A stretch of 33,698 nucleotides of DNA from JADHOX01 sp038120515 (GCA_038120515.1 JAYOLW010000016.1:1-33698), one strand, 5' to 3'; positions 21,797-30,941 are shown, counted from the first letter of the stretch. A program made the numbers and translations. Notes: generated by a model not told the origin, from the letters alone.

Positions 21797-23484
21797 TATG
21801 AGATTTTTACTTTAATTCTATGTTTGTTAAAAATTTCAGAAATTTGATCTTGAGTAGCTCCTGATAGAATTAAAAACTCTCTAGACATTTGCAAGCCAAG
21901 TTCATAAACCTCTGGCAAAATAATTTTTTTATTTATTTTCCTAAGGCTTTCATGATGTTTAACTTCAACAGATCTAACAATGACAGGAAGATCGGGATAG
22001 TTTTTTGTTATATAAATAAGCGATTTCTGAAGAGCTACCATATCCGTGATTGCTAGTAATATTGCTCTAGCTTCTTTTAGGTTAAGTTTATTGATCACCT
22101 TATAATCGCTAATATCTCCATAAAATACAGGGCGTTTTTTATTAAATTCTTCTGATACATGTTTAAGATCAGTATCTATTGCAAGATAATTTAATTCAAC
22201 ACTATCGAATATATCACCAACGGTTGATCCAACTCTGCCAAAACCAGCAATTACTACATGGTCAGAAAATTCAGGAATATTTTTAACATTATGTTTGGTT
22301 TGAACTTGAAATGATGATTTTTCATATTTTTTGCCGATTGCTGCAAATAATGGAGTTAACGCCATTGATAGACCAACAACAACAGATAGAATCTGTAATT
22401 GCATTTGATTCAAGATTTCTGCATCACTTGCAAGTTCAAAAATAATAAATGCAAATTCACCTGATTGACAAATTAGCAAAGCTGTATGGAATGCCATAGG
22501 AGTTTTAATATTACAAATACGCATAACGCCAAAAAATATGGCTGCTTTTGTTAACATTAATGCTAATGTAATAATCAAAATGATATGTGTATTATTTAAA
22601 ATGACATTAAAATCAAAATTCATTCCTACTTCTGTCATGAAAAAGAAGCCTAAAAATAGGGCTTTAAATTGAGATGTTATAGATTCAACTTGATGTTGGA
22701 ATTCAGTCTCTGCGATCATAACGCCGGCAATAAAAGCCCCAAGTCCTAGTGATAAACCCATTTCAAAAGTTACCCAGGCGCTACCAATAATAACTAAAAG
22801 AGTACTGGCAATAAAAATATCATCATTTCTTGAGGAGATAATATAGCGCATGATTGGTCTTAGTAAAAATCTACCAGCTAAAATGATAGTAACCAAAGCT
22901 ATTAAAGATTTAGTGATTAAATTTATCGAAAGAAATGTATAATCAACATCAGAAAGACCAATTAGTGGAATTATAATAAAAATTGGTATAACTGCCATAT
23001 CTTGAAATAGCAGAACTGACAAACTAATTTTACCAGTAACGGAATTGGTGTTTTTTTCTTCAGATAAAATCTTCAAAACAATAGCTGTTGATGAGATAGC
23101 AAAAGCGGTACCAACAACCATTGAAAGTGCTAATTGTGATGTGAATAAATAGATTAAGGCTGTAAACACAAGTGTTGTTAAGACAAATTGCAATGATCCA
23201 AAAATAACGATATATTTACGCATTTCAGTAATACGTTCCAGTGTCATCTCAAGACCTATTGCAAATAGTAAAAATACTACACCAAGCTCTGCAAGAGATC
23301 TAGTTACATCGGAATGTTCTACAAATTCAAAACCATGCGGGCCAATAATAGCACCAGCAATGATATAACCAATTACAGGTGATAATTTTACTTTTTTAAA
23401 AATTAAAACAACAAAAATAGCTGAAAATAATACAATGATTATTTGTAACAGAGAGATTCCAGATGCATGAGCTGCTATTTCCAT
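21796..23484 (-). CDS. Kef/YbaL-type cation:proton antiporter (CPA2) with TrkA-N domain
   Basis: This 562-residue protein has an N-terminal CPA2 membrane domain with 12-13 segments (residues about 10-380) including the VIGYIIAGAIIGPHGF motif and LFQDMAVIPIFII. A cytoplasmic RCK/TrkA-N Rossmann domain follows from about 400 (DHVVIAGFGRVGSTVGDIFDS with GxGxxG), ending near residue 540. Such proteins export K+ (or Na+) in exchange for protons under control by NAD(H) or glutathione-type ligands. The usual adjacent ancillary KefF/G is absent. It overlaps the upstream squalene-synthase-like gene by 10 nt. Confidence 0.9.
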   Translation of the reverse strand: MEIAAHASGISLLQIIIVLFSAIFVVLIFKKVKLSPVIGYIIAGAIIGPHGFEFVEHSDVTRSLAELGVVFLLFAIGLEMTLERITEMRKYIVIFGSLQFVLTTLVFTALIYLFTSQLALSMVVGTAFAISSTAIVLKILSEEKNTNSVTGKISLSVLLFQDMAVIPIFIIIPLIGLSDVDYTFLSINLITKSLIALVTIILAGRFLLRPIMRYIISSRNDDIFIASTLLVIIGSAWVTFEMGLSLGLGAFIAGVMIAETEFQHQVESITSQFKALFLGFFFMTEVGMNFDFNVILNNTHIILIITLALMLTKAAIFFGVMRICNIKTPMAFHTALLICQSGEFAFIIFELASDAEILNQMQLQILSVVVGLSMALTPLFAAIGKKYEKSSFQVQTKHNVKNIPEFSDHVVIAGFGRVGSTVGDIFDSVELNYLAIDTDLKHVSEEFNKKRPVFYGDISDYKVINKLNLKEARAILLAITDMVALQKSLIYITKNYPDLPVIVRSVEVKHHESLRKINKKIILPEVYELGLQMSREFLILSGATQDQISEIFNKHRIKVKIS

Positions 23485-24314
23485 AATTTTTTAGTAAAAA
23501 ATTTAATCTTTAAGAATGTTAATAAATTTGGCACGTTTGGAGGCGTGTTAATCTCAGTTTTCTTATAAGCTTTTTCAAGTAAAAGTAAACGTGATTTATT
23601 TATTCTACTATATATATAAAAGCTTTGCAAATCCTTATGCTTTTTTAAATTAACAATTGAAGCATTATAAAAATCTTTAGCAGATTTAATGTTAAATTTA
23701 AAAATCTCAAATTGACGATTTTGAGCTGGTTCATGATTAAGATTATCAATAGTTTCTTTACTAACAAAGAAATGATTGTTGTAATCTCTAAAATATAATG
23801 AGGAGGCAATATTTGTGTATTTGATGCTTAGAGAAAATTTATGTAAGATTGTTAGTTTTTGATTTGTTGCTAAGCATTGATTTTGCATTTGGTAAATTAG
23901 CTGCCAAATAACATGATTAGTTTTGTCGATATATTTAATAAGCTGTTGCTCTGATTTAAAACCATGAAGTTCATTTTCCTTGCTTCTGATGACAATTAAA
24001 TCCTTAAATTGTTTGATAATTTTTTGATTATTACCAAAATTGGATGCAATTAAATTGATAATAGGATGTGATAGTTTTTGATTAAGATTGTTAATACTAT
24101 CTAAAGTATCCAACCACCATTTATATCTTATTAATCTTGTTTCAGCTGAGGAACTAGCAACAGGAATATTGGCGAGCTCAAGATGAAAACAATAAATCGT
24201 GAAAATTTCACTTGCGTAAGCTTCATTCTTGAAAATTAAATAAAAAGGATAATCAATTTTTTTGATTTTGTTCTGAGCAAATTGGAAATCATCAATTGTT
24301 TTAGCCAGGATCAT
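23475..24314 (-). CDS. squalene/phytoene synthase family protein, probably non-prenyl-transferring
   Basis: This 279-residue protein resembles the squalene/phytoene synthase fold as found in Rickettsiales and in the mitochondrial complex I assembly factor NDUFAF6: YPFYLIFKNEAYASEIFTIYCFHLELANI, then RLIRYKWWLDTLDSI, and a helical remainder with SLYFRD. The paired Asp-rich motifs needed to bind prenyl diphosphates in true synthases are not recognisable. A role in respiratory complex assembly rather than terpene synthesis is therefore likely, by family analogy. It overlaps the Hda-like gene by 14 nt and the antiporter gene by 10 nt. Confidence 0.75.
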   Translation of the reverse strand: MILAKTIDDFQFAQNKIKKIDYPFYLIFKNEAYASEIFTIYCFHLELANIPVASSSAETRLIRYKWWLDTLDSINNLNQKLSHPIINLIASNFGNNQKIIKQFKDLIVIRSKENELHGFKSEQQLIKYIDKTNHVIWQLIYQMQNQCLATNQKLTILHKFSLSIKYTNIASSLYFRDYNNHFFVSKETIDNLNHEPAQNRQFEIFKFNIKSAKDFYNASIVNLKKHKDLQSFYIYSRINKSRLLLLEKAYKKTEINTPPNVPNLLTFLKIKFFTKKLWK

Positions 24315-25017
24315 TTTCCAATACTTCTTTAATGAAAGGTTTGGTTATATTGCGTTTTTTATGTAATGATAATGTGTCGATCTTATTTACCAGAGCTTCT
24401 AAATCGTCAAATGAGCGTTTTGAATGTTTTAATATATATTCACAAATGTCATTATTGATTTTTAATTGACGGTTTGAGAATTCCCTAATTAAAAACGTCT
24501 TTAAAGCATTTTCATTTGGCAGTGTAACTTTAAGAGAAGCAACTGATAAAATTCTTGATTTTAAATCAGCTAATTTAATGTTAAGTTCATTAGGAGCTTC
24601 TTTGGATGTAATAAATAAATATTTATTTTCATTGATTACATGATCTAATATTGAAAATATAGTTTTTTCGAAACATTTAAAATCATGGTTATCAAGATTT
24701 CTAAGTATAAATTTTCGGGTAAAATAAATGTCTATATTCTCAAGAATAAAACAATTATTACTTTCAAGTAGTTGATTTAATTTTTTTTCAGTTTCATTAA
24801 ATAACTCAATTTTTGTTGCCTCAGAACTTTTATTCCAATATTCACTAATATGTTTTTTGCCAGAGCCTTCAGGGCCAGAAATGAAAATTATTTTATTGGG
24901 CCAATCAGGGAATTGTCTTACATAATTATAGGTGTCAATATTGTGATCACCTAAAATAAAATCATCCTCATTTAAACCACGTCTACTAAAGTTTAGTATA
25001 TATTGAAGTAAACTCAT
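24301..25017 (-). CDS. short DnaA-related ATPase (Hda/DnaA-like)
   Basis: The 238-residue product is a DnaA-type AAA+ domain without the DNA-binding domain IV. It has Walker A GPEGSGKKH (residues 48-56), a Walker-B-like CFILENIDIY, sensor-1 LFITSKEAPNEL and the lid RSFDDLEALVNKID. Proteins of this shape include Hda, which promotes hydrolysis of DnaA-ATP with the beta clamp, and are annotated in most alphaproteobacteria. A clear N-terminal clamp-binding motif is not obvious; MSLLQYILNF could serve. It is the first gene of the leftward block, 55 nt from the divergent M23 gene. Confidence 0.82.
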   Translation of the reverse strand: MSLLQYILNFSRRGLNEDDFILGDHNIDTYNYVRQFPDWPNKIIFISGPEGSGKKHISEYWNKSSEATKIELFNETEKKLNQLLESNNCFILENIDIYFTRKFILRNLDNHDFKCFEKTIFSILDHVINENKYLFITSKEAPNELNIKLADLKSRILSVASLKVTLPNENALKTFLIREFSNRQLKINNDICEYILKHSKRSFDDLEALVNKIDTLSLHKKRNITKPFIKEVLENDPG

Positions 25018-25072
25018 TTGATATTTCTAATTGCTTTTGGATTATTTATAGATATATATATAGCTGATCAAG

Positions 25073-26440
25073 TTGAAATCAATTAAAATAACTGAGATTG
25101 TGAGAATATTTTTTAAAAGCTTTAACAAAAAATTATCTTTTAAAAACCTTTTCTTTTTAATAAGTGTATTTTCTTCATTAATTTTAATTTTAAATAATAA
25201 CACTTATAATACCAGGTCAGATTCTGCTAATATATTCACCGTATCTGATATTAATATTATTCAAAAACCCTTATCAAGGTTTGTCGATACAAATGATGAT
25301 TCCATAATTTACCATGAAAAGAAAATTGCTATAAATATTAGAAAGGGTGATACTTTGGGTGCTGCTCTTGGTAAAATCCGAGTTGAAAATGAAGATATTT
25401 TTGCAATTTCTCAAAGTTTTAAAAAAGTTTATAAGCCTGAAAAGCTAAGGGTTAAAGATAGAATAATCATCGAATATAAAGAAAAATTTGTTAATGATAA
25501 ATTTGATAGAATTATTGTTGATAGGGTAAAATTTCAAATTACTGATGGCAGTGAATATGAATCTATAAAATATCAAGGTAAATATTATGCTCATGATATT
25601 GATCAGGAGCTTTATATGAAGCCAACATTAGCTTTTGGTACTATTGAAAATAGTCTTTATAATGATGCAATTTCAAATGATGTACCTATTGAGATAATCT
25701 TGTCATATATTAAATTATTTAGTTATGATCTAGATTTTCAACGCGATATTAGATCTGGTGATAAATTTAAAATTTTTTACGAAACCTATTACAATTCAGA
25801 TGGTGATTTAGTAAAATATGGTGATTTGATCTTCTCAGCTTATTATTCAAAAGCTAATTCAAAAAATATCGAAAATTATCGTTATATTAATTCAAATGGT
25901 GAAAAGATTTATTTGGATAAATCAGGCAAAAGTATCAAAAAATCTTTACTTAGAACACCCGTTAATGGTGCTAGAATTTCATCTGGATTTGGCTATAGGA
26001 AACATCCTATTCTTGGCTATACTAAACTTCATAAGGGTATAGATTTTGCAGCACCTTATGGAACACCAGTATATGCTGCAGGAAGTGGTACTATAAAATA
26101 TTCTGGTTGGTTTAGTTCATATGGTAAATATGTGAAAATAGCTCATAGTTCATCATATAATACAGCTTATGCACATCTATCAAGAATTCCATCTTCAATC
26201 AAAAAAGGTAAAAAGGTTAGTCAAGGAGATGTTATTGGTTATGTTGGTTCAACTGGAAGGTCAACAGGGCCACATTTGCATTATGAAGTATATCAAGGCT
26301 CTAAAGCTATCAATCCTAATAAAGTTAAAATTCAGCCACAGACAAAAATAAAAGGTGAAGAGCTTGCATTATTTCAATCTCATAGAGACAGAATTGATTT
26401 TATAATGCTTAATTCCTTTGCCGCAATTGAGATAAATTAA
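25073..26440 (+). CDS. M23 peptidoglycan endopeptidase, membrane-anchored, with LysM/OapA-like domain
   Basis: The 455-residue protein starts at TTG (25073); an in-frame TAG at 25061 excludes any earlier start and no later ATG precedes the membrane segment. It has a transmembrane anchor at residues about 27-41, a LysM/OapA-like module (RKGDTLGAALGKI...DRIIIEYKE, about 88-135) and a C-terminal LytM/M23 domain with zinc ligands His320 and Asp324 (HKGIDFAAPYGTPV) and the HLH motif (His401, His403). This is the MepM-like layout; the enzyme should cleave cross-links in peptidoglycan during growth. The next gene, ppa, follows after 65 nt. Confidence 0.92.
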   Translation: MKSIKITEIVRIFFKSFNKKLSFKNLFFLISVFSSLILILNNNTYNTRSDSANIFTVSDINIIQKPLSRFVDTNDDSIIYHEKKIAINIRKGDTLGAALGKIRVENEDIFAISQSFKKVYKPEKLRVKDRIIIEYKEKFVNDKFDRIIVDRVKFQITDGSEYESIKYQGKYYAHDIDQELYMKPTLAFGTIENSLYNDAISNDVPIEIILSYIKLFSYDLDFQRDIRSGDKFKIFYETYYNSDGDLVKYGDLIFSAYYSKANSKNIENYRYINSNGEKIYLDKSGKSIKKSLLRTPVNGARISSGFGYRKHPILGYTKLHKGIDFAAPYGTPVYAAGSGTIKYSGWFSSYGKYVKIAHSSSYNTAYAHLSRIPSSIKKGKKVSQGDVIGYVGSTGRSTGPHLHYEVYQGSKAINPNKVKIQPQTKIKGEELALFQSHRDRIDFIMLNSFAAIEIN

Positions 26441-26505
26441 CTTTTTGTTTGTAAATTGTAAAAAATCTCATAATTTATCAGCCCAAAAATTAATTATTTT
26501 GTAAA

Positions 26506-27072
26506 ATGAATATAAATAAAATATCTGCAGGTAAAAATGTACCTGAAATTGTAAATGTTATAATCGAGATTTCAGCGGGCGCAAATCCGGTCAAATATGA
26601 GTTTGATAAAGATTCAGGAGCAATTTTAGTCGATAGATTCTTAACTACTGCAATGTTTTATCCGGCAAATTATGGCTTTATTCCTCATACTTTATCTGAT
26701 GATGGAGATCCTGCTGATGTATTAGTTTTAGCTGAAGAAGCAATTATTCCTGGAGCTGTTGTTGAATGTAAGCCAATTGGTGTTTTGATAATGGAAGATG
26801 AAAAAGGTCAAGATGAAAAGATCTTAGCAGTTCCTGTTGATAAAATTCATCCTTTCACTAAAAATGTAAATGATATTAGTGATCTTGATGAGGCTACACT
26901 TGCAAGATTAAAGCATTTCTTTGAAAGATATAAGGATTTAGAATCAGGTAAATGGGCCAAAGTAACTGGTTTTGAAAACAAAGCTAAAGCTCAAGAACTT
27001 ATAAAAGCTTCAATAAAATTTGTTCTTCATCTATCTTATGTTTATTTATTAATATCTAAATTCTTAAGGTAG
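26506..27072 (+). CDS. ppa: inorganic pyrophosphatase, C-terminus altered near a contig end
   Basis: Family I pyrophosphatase hydrolyses PPi to two phosphates. The body is intact: VKYEFDKDSGAILVDRFL, FYPANYGFIPHTL, the active site DDGDPADVLV with three metal-binding aspartates, and KVTGFENKAKAQELIKASI. Family members end 5-8 residues after the last block; here 18 unrelated hydrophobic residues follow (KFVLHLSYVYLL...), up to a stop at 27070-27072. The same bases, read on the other strand from 27140, look like the end of a different gene. Since the 10-N gap is 68 nt further on, the tail is probably a contig-end artefact rather than a real extension. Confidence 0.9.
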   Translation: MNINKISAGKNVPEIVNVIIEISAGANPVKYEFDKDSGAILVDRFLTTAMFYPANYGFIPHTLSDDGDPADVLVLAEEAIIPGAVVECKPIGVLIMEDEKGQDEKILAVPVDKIHPFTKNVNDISDLDEATLARLKHFFERYKDLESGKWAKVTGFENKAKAQELIKASIKFVLHLSYVYLLISKFLR

Positions 27073-27140
27073 ACCAATTTCTATTATATTTCCTGAACCA
27101 GTGGAAATTAAAATAGTGTCTAATTTACTAGGATGTATTG
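27064..27140 (-). CDS. possible C-terminal end of an unidentified minus-strand gene
   Basis: From the N run leftward, the minus strand is open for 24 codons (IHPSKLDTILISTGSGNIIE then IGLP) and ends at a TAA at 27064-27066. The composition is protein-like, with two amphipathic strands and a glycine turn, unlike random AT-rich DNA. I cannot name the family. It conflicts with the sdhE start expected at this place, so the contig end before the gap may derive from another locus or carry an inverted piece. Confidence 0.25.
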
Positions 27141-27150
27141 NNNNNNNNNN
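27141..27150. other. assembly gap (10 N) between ppa and sdhE
   Basis: Ten N bases join two contigs. The missing sequence should at least contain the first 8-15 codons of sdhE; its true length cannot be inferred. Confidence 0.95.
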
Positions 27151-27373
27151 AAGTAATTATAGGGGCTGTAAGGAAACTGATATTTTAATTGGTAAATTTG
27201 CAACTAGTGAGCTTGGTAAATTTTCTTATTATGAATTTAATTTATTCAAGGATTTCCTAGATGAGAATGATTGGGATATTTATAATTGGTTAGTTGGTAA
27301 GACAGCTATACCAAATAAGTATCAGGCTTTAACTAAGCAGATTTTAGAATTTAATGCTAAGGGGTTTGAGTAA
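27151..27373 (+). CDS. sdhE: succinate dehydrogenase FAD assembly factor SdhE, N-terminus in gap
   Basis: SdhE (SDHAF2/DUF339 family) helps attach FAD covalently to the SdhA subunit. The visible 73 residues begin at 27152 with SNYRGCKETDILIGKFA, containing the essential RGxxE motif, and continue with YYEFNLFKDFLDENDWDIYNWLVGK, the family's conserved second half. The first part of the protein (typically up to about 15 residues) lies in the N gap; an ATG at 27101 on the far side of the gap is not its start. It precedes mfd by 35 nt, a neighbourhood also known in other alphaproteobacteria. Confidence 0.88.
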
Positions 27374-27408
27374 TAACAGAAAAGATAATTTTCAATTTGA
27401 GCTAGTTC

Positions 27409-27663
27409 ATGCAAAATCTTCCAAATTTAAAACAAATTCCCAAAAAATCATATATTTCTGGGGTGCCAAATTATGCAAATGATTTTATCCTAGCACAAAT
27501 AATAAAAGATAATAAATCAAGTAATTATCTTTATTTAGTAGCGAATGAGTTAGCTTTAAAAAATAGTGCAAAATCTCTTAAACAGATGGTGTCAGCTTAT
27601 GAGATTATTGAATATCCTGCATGGGATTGTCAACCTTATGACCGAGTTGCGCCTAATACTTAA
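27409..27663 (+). CDS. mfd: Mfd N-terminal fragment, cut by a premature stop
   Basis: These 84 residues match the start of Mfd: PKKSYISGVPNYANDFILAQ and EIIEYPAWDCQPYDRVAPNT, the start of the UvrB-homology module (D1a). Translation then stops at TAA (27661-27663), where the family usually has an acidic residue (GAA or GAT would differ by one or two bases). The next codons in the same frame still read IQAKRLSAL, as expected for Mfd, before a second TAA. The gene is thus a single mfd with lesions; alone, this fragment would lack the ATPase. Confidence 0.8.
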   Translation: MQNLPNLKQIPKKSYISGVPNYANDFILAQIIKDNKSSNYLYLVANELALKNSAKSLKQMVSAYEIIEYPAWDCQPYDRVAPNT

Positions 27664-27746
27664 ATTCAGGCCAAACGTTTAAGTGCATTATAAATAATAC
27701 TAAACCTTTAATTATTATTGCTACATTTAGTGCAATTCTTAATAAA

Positions 27747-30700
27747 GTGATGCCATATGATGAACTTGATTTAATGAGTTTTAAAATCAAAACTGGTGAG
27801 AAAATTCTACAAGATGATTTGCTTAGAAAATTGGTTCATGCCGGATTTAGAAGTTCATCAACAGTTACTGAAATTGGTGATTTCTCTCGTAAAGGTTCTA
27901 TAGTTGATATTTTTCTCGCTTCATATGAGTTGCCAGTTAGGTTAGATTTTTTTGGTGATAAGCTTGAAACAATTAAGTTTTTTGATCCATTAACTCAGAC
28001 CTCAACTCAGGACAAGCTTTCTGAAATTAAGATAATTCCTTCGGCGGAAGTAGTTTTAAATGAGGCAAATATTGATTATTTCACGACTAATTTTACAAAA
28101 TATTTTTCATATGATGATACTCAGTCATTAGTTTATCAAGAAACAGTAAATGGTATTATTGGTGACATGTCGCTTCATTTGTTACCTTTATATTATAAAA
28201 AATTAGCTAGTTTTTTTGATTATCTACCTGATGATTTAAATATTGTAATTGGTGCTAATGCTGATGCTGCACTTAATGAGCGTGTTGAGACAATCAATGA
28301 TTATTATCGATCAAGAAAGATAAATTTTGATAAATTAAAAGTTAAAGTAAGGGATTATTTGCCGCTTGAGCCTGATTTATTATATGATTCATCAGAGCAA
28401 ATTTTAGCATATTTATCAGAATATAATAATTTAATTTTTGATATAAAACGCCAAGGTAATTTTGATTATTATATAAAATCTGCTGATGATTTTCATAAAT
28501 CAAGTTTAGCCCTTAAAAAATCAGCAATTGAAATATTCAAGGCCCAAATTGACGATAAATCTTATGTAAATAAGCAATTAATTGTTGTTATCACTGCCTT
28601 TAATGACAATTCGCTTGATCAAATAAAGCATATTTTAGCTGAGCATGACATTCCATCAGTTTTTGCTAATTCTTTGCCTGTTAAAGCAAATGGGATAGTT
28701 AATCTTTTGAAAATGCCGCTTGAGAAGGGTTTTGAAATTGATAATTATTTTATCGTCAGTGAGCAGGATTTACTGGGGCAGAAAGTTAATCGTTCAGTAT
28801 CAAGCAAAAGAAAGGCCGAAAGGCTTATCTTAGAAGCTAATTCTATTGAGGAAGGTGAAATTATAGTTCACAAAGAACATGGTATTGCTGAATTTTTAGG
28901 TCTTAAGAAATTAACAATTCAAGATTTAGAACATGATTTTTTATGTTTAAATTTTCTTGGCGACGATAAATTATATGTGCCTGTATGGAACATGGATATG
29001 GTATCACGATATGGTCAGCATGGTGATAATATTAAACTTGATAAATTGGGCTCTAGTTATTGGAGTGAGAAAAAAGCGAAAGTTAAGCAAAAGCTCAAGG
29101 ATATAGCTGAAGATCTTCTTAAAATTGCATCAGCCAGGGAGCTTGAACAGGGAAAAAGTTTTTATTCGCATGATCATTTAAAATCTGAATTTGATGCTAA
29201 ATTTGAATTTACGGAAACAGATGACCAAGAGCGAGCTATTCAGGATGTCTTGGCTGATTTATCAAGTGGTAAGAATATGGATCGTTTGATCTGTGGTGAT
29301 GTTGGTTTTGGTAAAACAGAAGTTGCGATGCGGGCAGCTTTTAATGTTATTACTAATGATATGAATGATAAGGTTCAAGTAGCATTAATTGTACCGACAA
29401 CATTATTATCTCGTCAGCATTTTAATAATTTTATCAAACGTTTTGAAGGTTTTGATATAAGAATTGAGCAGTTATCTAGAATGGTAACTGCTAAAGAAAA
29501 AAAAGCGGTGTTAGCAGGTTTGGAATCAGGTGAGGTTCAGATTGTTATTGGAACTCATGCTTTGCTAGCAGATAGGGTTAAATTTAAAAATTTAGCTTTG
29601 ATAATAGTCGATGAAGAGCAAAGATTTGGTGTCTCGCAGAAAGAAAAGCTAAAAAAGCTCAAGCAGGATTTACATATTTTAACATTATCAGCGACACCAA
29701 TACCAAGGACCTTACAAATGTCATTAAATGGTATTCGTGATTTAAGCTTACTTACTACTCCACCAGTGGATAGAATGGCTGTAAGGACTTTTATCATGCC
29801 TTTTGATAATTTAATAATTAGAGAGGCAATTCTCAGGGAATTTTATCGTCAAGGTAGGGTATTTTATGTTTGTCCTAAGATACGTGATTTGGACAAGGTT
29901 TATGATAAATTAACTAAATTAGTTCCTGAAATTAGTATTGTTATTGCTCATGGTAAAATGTCACCTGCTGAGTTAGATCAAATTATGATAGATTTTTGCG
30001 ATGGTAAATATCATCTTTTACTTTCTACTACAATTATTGAATCTGGAATTGATATTCATTCTGCCAATACTATAATTATTCATGATGCTAATCATTTTGG
30101 TCTTTCTGCGCTTTATCAGTTAAGAGGTAGGGTTGGTAGATCTAAAATAAGAGCCTATGCTTATTTGTTATTTGATGAGAAAGTTAAATTAAATAGTAAT
30201 GCTGAAAAGCGTTTAGAAGTAATGCAAACCTTAGATGGTTTGGGAGCTGGCTTTACCCTTGCGTCATATGATCTTGATATTAGAGGTGCTGGGAATTTGT
30301 TAGGTGAGGCGCAATCTGGTCATATTAAGGATATTGGAGTTGAGCTTTATCAGCAAATGCTTGCTGAGGCTATAAATGATCTAAAAATAGCAAATTTAAA
30401 TAAAGAAAAACCAGTAACTCAAGTAATTGATCATGATTACACACCAAAGATAAATATAGGGGCATCAATTTTAATACCTGAAACTTATATTAATGATGAG
30501 TCAATCAGGATCGAGTTTTACCGAAGAATATCTCTTGCAAAAGATGAGGTTGAGGTTGAAGAAATTGCAACTGAAATGACAGATAGATTTGGATCAATTG
30601 TTACAGAGGTGCAAAACTTATTTACCATAGTCTCGCTTAAGCAATATTGTTATAAGTTAAATATTGATAGGATTGAGGCCGGTCCTAAAGCAATTCTTTT

Positions 30701-30878
30701 TGGTTTTAGGGATGATGTTTTTCCTGATCCTGAGAAATTAATAGCGTTTATTAATAGCAATCCACTAATTATTAAAATCCGTCCAGATCAGAAATTAGTT
30801 TTGAAATATGCTGATGATAATCCAACTAGGCGTATTGCTAGAATATCAAGCTTTTTGGATACATTAATTAAGTTATAA
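27747..30878 (+). CDS. mfd: transcription-repair coupling factor Mfd, main part
   Basis: Mfd removes RNA polymerase stalled at DNA damage and recruits UvrABC. This 1043-residue frame opens at GTG 27747, but conserved sequence in this frame begins about 19 codons earlier, near 27690 (INNTKPLIIIATFSAILNKV). It holds the rest of the UvrB-like module, the RNAP-interacting CarD-like domain (EEGEIIVHKEHGIAEFLGL, WNMDMVSRYG), the RecG-like helicase with Walker A CGDVGFGKTEVA, DEEQ box, SATPIPRTLQMSL and GRVGRSK, the RAGNLLG region and the C-terminal D7 domain. With the 84-residue fragment the total is close to 1150 residues, the normal length. It needs a one-base insertion near 27690 to join. Confidence 0.93.
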   Translation: MMPYDELDLMSFKIKTGEKILQDDLLRKLVHAGFRSSSTVTEIGDFSRKGSIVDIFLASYELPVRLDFFGDKLETIKFFDPLTQTSTQDKLSEIKIIPSAEVVLNEANIDYFTTNFTKYFSYDDTQSLVYQETVNGIIGDMSLHLLPLYYKKLASFFDYLPDDLNIVIGANADAALNERVETINDYYRSRKINFDKLKVKVRDYLPLEPDLLYDSSEQILAYLSEYNNLIFDIKRQGNFDYYIKSADDFHKSSLALKKSAIEIFKAQIDDKSYVNKQLIVVITAFNDNSLDQIKHILAEHDIPSVFANSLPVKANGIVNLLKMPLEKGFEIDNYFIVSEQDLLGQKVNRSVSSKRKAERLILEANSIEEGEIIVHKEHGIAEFLGLKKLTIQDLEHDFLCLNFLGDDKLYVPVWNMDMVSRYGQHGDNIKLDKLGSSYWSEKKAKVKQKLKDIAEDLLKIASARELEQGKSFYSHDHLKSEFDAKFEFTETDDQERAIQDVLADLSSGKNMDRLICGDVGFGKTEVAMRAAFNVITNDMNDKVQVALIVPTTLLSRQHFNNFIKRFEGFDIRIEQLSRMVTAKEKKAVLAGLESGEVQIVIGTHALLADRVKFKNLALIIVDEEQRFGVSQKEKLKKLKQDLHILTLSATPIPRTLQMSLNGIRDLSLLTTPPVDRMAVRTFIMPFDNLIIREAILREFYRQGRVFYVCPKIRDLDKVYDKLTKLVPEISIVIAHGKMSPAELDQIMIDFCDGKYHLLLSTTIIESGIDIHSANTIIIHDANHFGLSALYQLRGRVGRSKIRAYAYLLFDEKVKLNSNAEKRLEVMQTLDGLGAGFTLASYDLDIRGAGNLLGEAQSGHIKDIGVELYQQMLAEAINDLKIANLNKEKPVTQVIDHDYTPKINIGASILIPETYINDESIRIEFYRRISLAKDEVEVEEIATEMTDRFGSIVTEVQNLFTIVSLKQYCYKLNIDRIEAGPKAILFGFRDDVFPDPEKLIAFINSNPLIIKIRPDQKLVLKYADDNPTRRIARISSFLDTLIKL

Positions 30879-30898
30879 ATTATTATTTTTTAATAATT
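30878..30898 (+). terminator. weak AT-only hairpin after mfd
   Basis: AATTATTA (30878-30885) and TAATAATT (30891-30898) pair perfectly around a TTTTT loop right at the mfd stop. There are no G-C pairs and the nearest T-run is at 30913-30919, so termination would be inefficient. Confidence 0.3.
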
Positions 30899-30932
30899 AT
30901 CAAAAAAAAAGGTTTTTTTCGCCTTAGAAATT

Positions 30933-30941
30933 TGTTATAGT
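30933..30941 (+). promoter_or_regulatory. extended -10 promoter of the coiled-coil gene
   Basis: TGTTATAGT (30933-30941) is a TGn-extended -10 element with five of six matches to TATAAT; no good -35 box is seen 17 nt upstream. It would give the downstream gene its own transcript with a leader of about 85 nt. Confidence 0.45.

Noticed and set aside
27661..27663. Stop-codon readthrough or recoding in mfd
   Set aside because: The stop is TAA, not TGA, so selenocysteine or Trp recoding does not apply, and a separate frameshift follows within 30 nt; errors or mutation are simpler.
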